Position numbers and translations under genes: made by a program. The notes beneath the pieces were generated by a model. That model saw nothing but the letters and a program-made list of their open reading frames with translations, did not search any database and had not been told where the DNA came from. Below are positions 5,425 through 6,984 of a stretch of 6,984 nucleotides of DNA, piece by piece (the stretch's first letter is position 1; every line of letters begins with the position of its first letter). This DNA comes from Nanobdellota archaeon (lineage in GTDB: Archaea > Nanobdellota > Nanobdellia > Pacearchaeales > GW2011-AR1), in NCBI GenBank assembly GCA_018901675.1, contig JAHIEH010000063.1:1-6984 (forward strand), written 5' to 3'.

Positions 5425-6804
5425 ATGCAAAAAGATGTTAAAAAAAATCAGATTATGATTGGATTAGAAATCCACGGCTACCTAAGCACAAAAGAAAAGC
5501 TTTTCTGCAATTGCAAAGCAATTCATGGAGCAAAAAATGCAGAGCCAAACACTTACATCTGCCCTATCTGCACAAGCCAGCCAGGTGCAAAACCGATGCT
5601 TCCAAATTCAGAAGCAGTAAAAAAAATAATCCAAATTGCTTTAATTCTTAACTGCAAAATAAATGATAAACTTATTTGGCAGAGAAAACATTATGATTGG
5701 CCAGACCTCCCTAAGGGTTATCAAAATACTCTTTCAGGAACTTATGCCACTCCAGTCGGAATCAGAGGAACATTTCAAAGCATAAGAATTAGAGAAGCCC
5801 ATTTAGAAGAAGATCCAGCGGCCTGGAATCCACTAACAGGAGAGGTAGATTACAACAGAAGTGGCTCACCATTAGTTGAAATTGTAACCGATCCTGATTT
5901 CAAAGATTCAGAGCAAGTTGTTGAATGGCTTAAACAACTTTTACATACATTGAGTTATATAAATGCCATTGACAAAGATTCAGGAATAAAAGCAGATGTG
6001 AATGTTTCAATAAACAATGGAGAAAGAATTGAAATAAAAAACATAAATTCTTTAACAAGCATAAAAAATGCTATTGATATTGAAATAATAAGGCAGGAAA
6101 AAGAACCGCCTTTAACCCAAGAAACAAGAAGATATGATGAAGCAAAAAACATTACAGTAAAAATGCGTTCAAAAGAACAGGCAGAAGATTACAGGTTTAT
6201 TTCAGACCCAGACCTACCTATTCTAAAAATAGAAAACAAAAGAGTAAAAGAGATTAAATCTAATCTGCCTGAAACTCCACAGGAAAAACTAAAAAAGCTG
6301 ATTAAGAAGCACAAAATAGATAAAAACCCCGCAGAAATTCTAACAAAGAGAATAGATATCGCAGAATTTTTTGAGAAAGTTATTGAACAAATTCCAAAAG
6401 AAATCGCGGTTCCATGGACAACAATTGAACTCTTAAGGGTGCTAAATTACAACAAAAAAGAATTTGATGAAGTTGAAATTCAGCCAAGCCATTTTATTGA
6501 ATTGTTGAAACTCATTAAACAGGAAAAAATAACAGAGTTAAAAGCAAAGGAAATTTTAAACCAGTTCATTCCAAAATCTTTTTCTCCTTCAAAACAAGCA
6601 GAAAAAAACAAAAAAATCTCTGCAGTAGATAAAATTGGAAAAATATGCAAAGATATTTTATCAGCAAACAAACAGGCTGTTTCAGATTTCAAATCAGGGA
6701 AAAAAGAATCTCTAAATTTTCTTATCGGGCAAGTAATGAAAGAAACCCAAAAGCGGGCAGATTATCAAGTTGTAAGAAAAATTCTTGAAAAGATGATGAA
6801 GTAA
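5425..6804 (+). CDS. gatB: Asp-tRNA(Asn)/Glu-tRNA(Gln) amidotransferase subunit B (459 aa)
   Basis: tRNA-binding and kinase subunit of GatCAB, which amidates Asp-tRNA(Asn), and in some organisms Glu-tRNA(Gln), with ammonia from GatA. Counted from the ATG at 5425, the cradle carries IGLEIHGYL (12-20), a complete zinc motif Cys28-x-Cys30 and Cys46-x2-Cys49, DLPKGYQ (94-100), HLEED (126-130), DYNRSGSPLVEIVTDPD (142-158), DVNVSI (191-196), EIKNINSL (203-210), and DYRFISDPDLP (255-265). A helical region (about 290-390) and a YqeY-like tail ending in FLIGQVMKE follow, so the gene is complete and of family length. The zinc cysteines and EIKNINS distinguish it from GatE. The frame could be extended to a TTG at 5407, but the TATA box spacing favours 5425. 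gatA and gatC are not in the window. It is divergent from gatD. In archaea that also have GatDE, GatCAB normally serves asparagine; with the neighbouring AspRS this role is likely here. Confidence 0.96.
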   Translation: MQKDVKKNQIMIGLEIHGYLSTKEKLFCNCKAIHGAKNAEPNTYICPICTSQPGAKPMLPNSEAVKKIIQIALILNCKINDKLIWQRKHYDWPDLPKGYQNTLSGTYATPVGIRGTFQSIRIREAHLEEDPAAWNPLTGEVDYNRSGSPLVEIVTDPDFKDSEQVVEWLKQLLHTLSYINAIDKDSGIKADVNVSINNGERIEIKNINSLTSIKNAIDIEIIRQEKEPPLTQETRRYDEAKNITVKMRSKEQAEDYRFISDPDLPILKIENKRVKEIKSNLPETPQEKLKKLIKKHKIDKNPAEILTKRIDIAEFFEKVIEQIPKEIAVPWTTIELLRVLNYNKKEFDEVEIQPSHFIELLKLIKQEKITELKAKEILNQFIPKSFSPSKQAEKNKKISAVDKIGKICKDILSANKQAVSDFKSGKKESLNFLIGQVMKETQKRADYQVVRKILEKMMK

Positions 6805-6844
6805 AACAAGGTTTAACATCTCGTTGTGGCATTTATCCCCCTCC

Positions 6845-6880
6845 AGCTGTGTTGCATGAATCCTAAAAAACAACACAGCT
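6845..6880. repeat. Perfect 10-bp inverted repeat with 16-nt loop
   Basis: AGCTGTGTTG at 6845-6854 is matched exactly by CAACACAGCT at 6871-6880, with a 16-nt spacer that includes six A. It starts 40 nt past the gatB stop. There is no T run after it on the plus strand, so it is not a classic hairpin terminator. It could fold in the gatB 3' untranslated RNA, be part of a small RNA, or be a protein-binding palindrome. Confidence 0.85.
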
Positions 6881-6891
6881 ATCACTATTAA

Positions 6892-6984
6892 TCAACTAAA
6901 ACTAAGGTTTACAAGTTCATTATAAGCCCAGAATTTAATTTTTACTTCATGATACATATTTTTTGTTTTCGTTGCACTTACATA
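6892..6984 (-). CDS. Possible 3' end of a minus-strand gene, cut by the window edge
   Basis: One minus-strand frame is open from the window edge for 30 codons to a TGA at 6894-6892, ending in KIKFWAYNELVNLSFS. If real it would converge with gatB, with the inverted repeat between them. I do not recognise the sequence. A 30-codon open frame is not rare by chance in AT-rich DNA, so support is weak. The only ATG in the visible part (6957) would give just 21 codons. Confidence 0.2.
   Translation of the reverse strand, partial: YVSATKTKNMYHEVKIKFWAYNELVNLSFS

Noticed and set aside
6690..6833. Minus-strand frame from ATG at 6831 preceded by a GGAGGGGG sequence that looks like a ribosome site
   Set aside because: It runs mostly antisense through the conserved 3' end of gatB, is only about 36 codons, and has no recognisable content. 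The G-rich sequence is probably coincidental.
6808..6911. Direct repeat AAGGTTTA at 6808-6815 and 6904-6911
   Set aside because: An 8-mer of AT-rich sequence repeated once in a 180-nt stretch is within chance and has no supporting context.

Overview
The window is AT-rich, gene-dense archaeal DNA, most likely from a DPANN-type archaeon (Woesearchaeota/Pacearchaeota-like). The grounds are the archaea-only GatD/GatE pair, an archaeal-type AspRS, TATA boxes about 25 nt upstream of start codons (leaderless transcription), tight gene packing, and a small membrane-anchored protein with a WVKHGNP motif that I recall from DPANN proteomes. The lineage is an inference; the archaeal assignment is strong.

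Layout: positions 42-5353 hold five genes on the minus strand. In transcription order they are gatD (5353-4067), a small membrane-anchored protein of unknown function (4065-3658), an AbiEii-like nucleotidyltransferase (3578-2811), gatE (2770-1319) and aspS (1310-42). gatD and the small protein are one unit (1 nt gap). The nucleotidyltransferase appears to have its own promoter. gatE and aspS form a second unit (8 nt gap). Divergent from gatD, gatB runs on the plus strand (5425-6804). The two promoters lie back to back in a 71-nt gap. The last 180 nt hold a perfect 10-bp inverted repeat and possibly the tail of another minus-strand gene.

Four of the six genes belong to indirect aminoacylation of tRNA. 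GatD and GatE convert Glu-tRNA(Gln) to Gln-tRNA(Gln). GatB is the tRNA-binding and kinase subunit of GatCAB, which in archaea mainly converts Asp-tRNA(Asn) to Asn-tRNA(Asn). The AspRS carries the His and Pro residues of non-discriminating archaeal enzymes, so it can make the Asp-tRNA(Asn) that GatCAB uses. The locus thus gathers the Gln and Asn routes in one place; gatA, gatC and GluRS are not in the window.

The most unusual points are a GatE that cleanly lacks the AspRS-like (GAD) insertion domain, the two amidotransferase systems divergently arranged with an AspRS predicted to be non-discriminating, an orphan AbiEii/MenT-like nucleotidyltransferase embedded among tRNA-charging genes, and a G9 homopolymer inside the gene for the small membrane-anchored protein.
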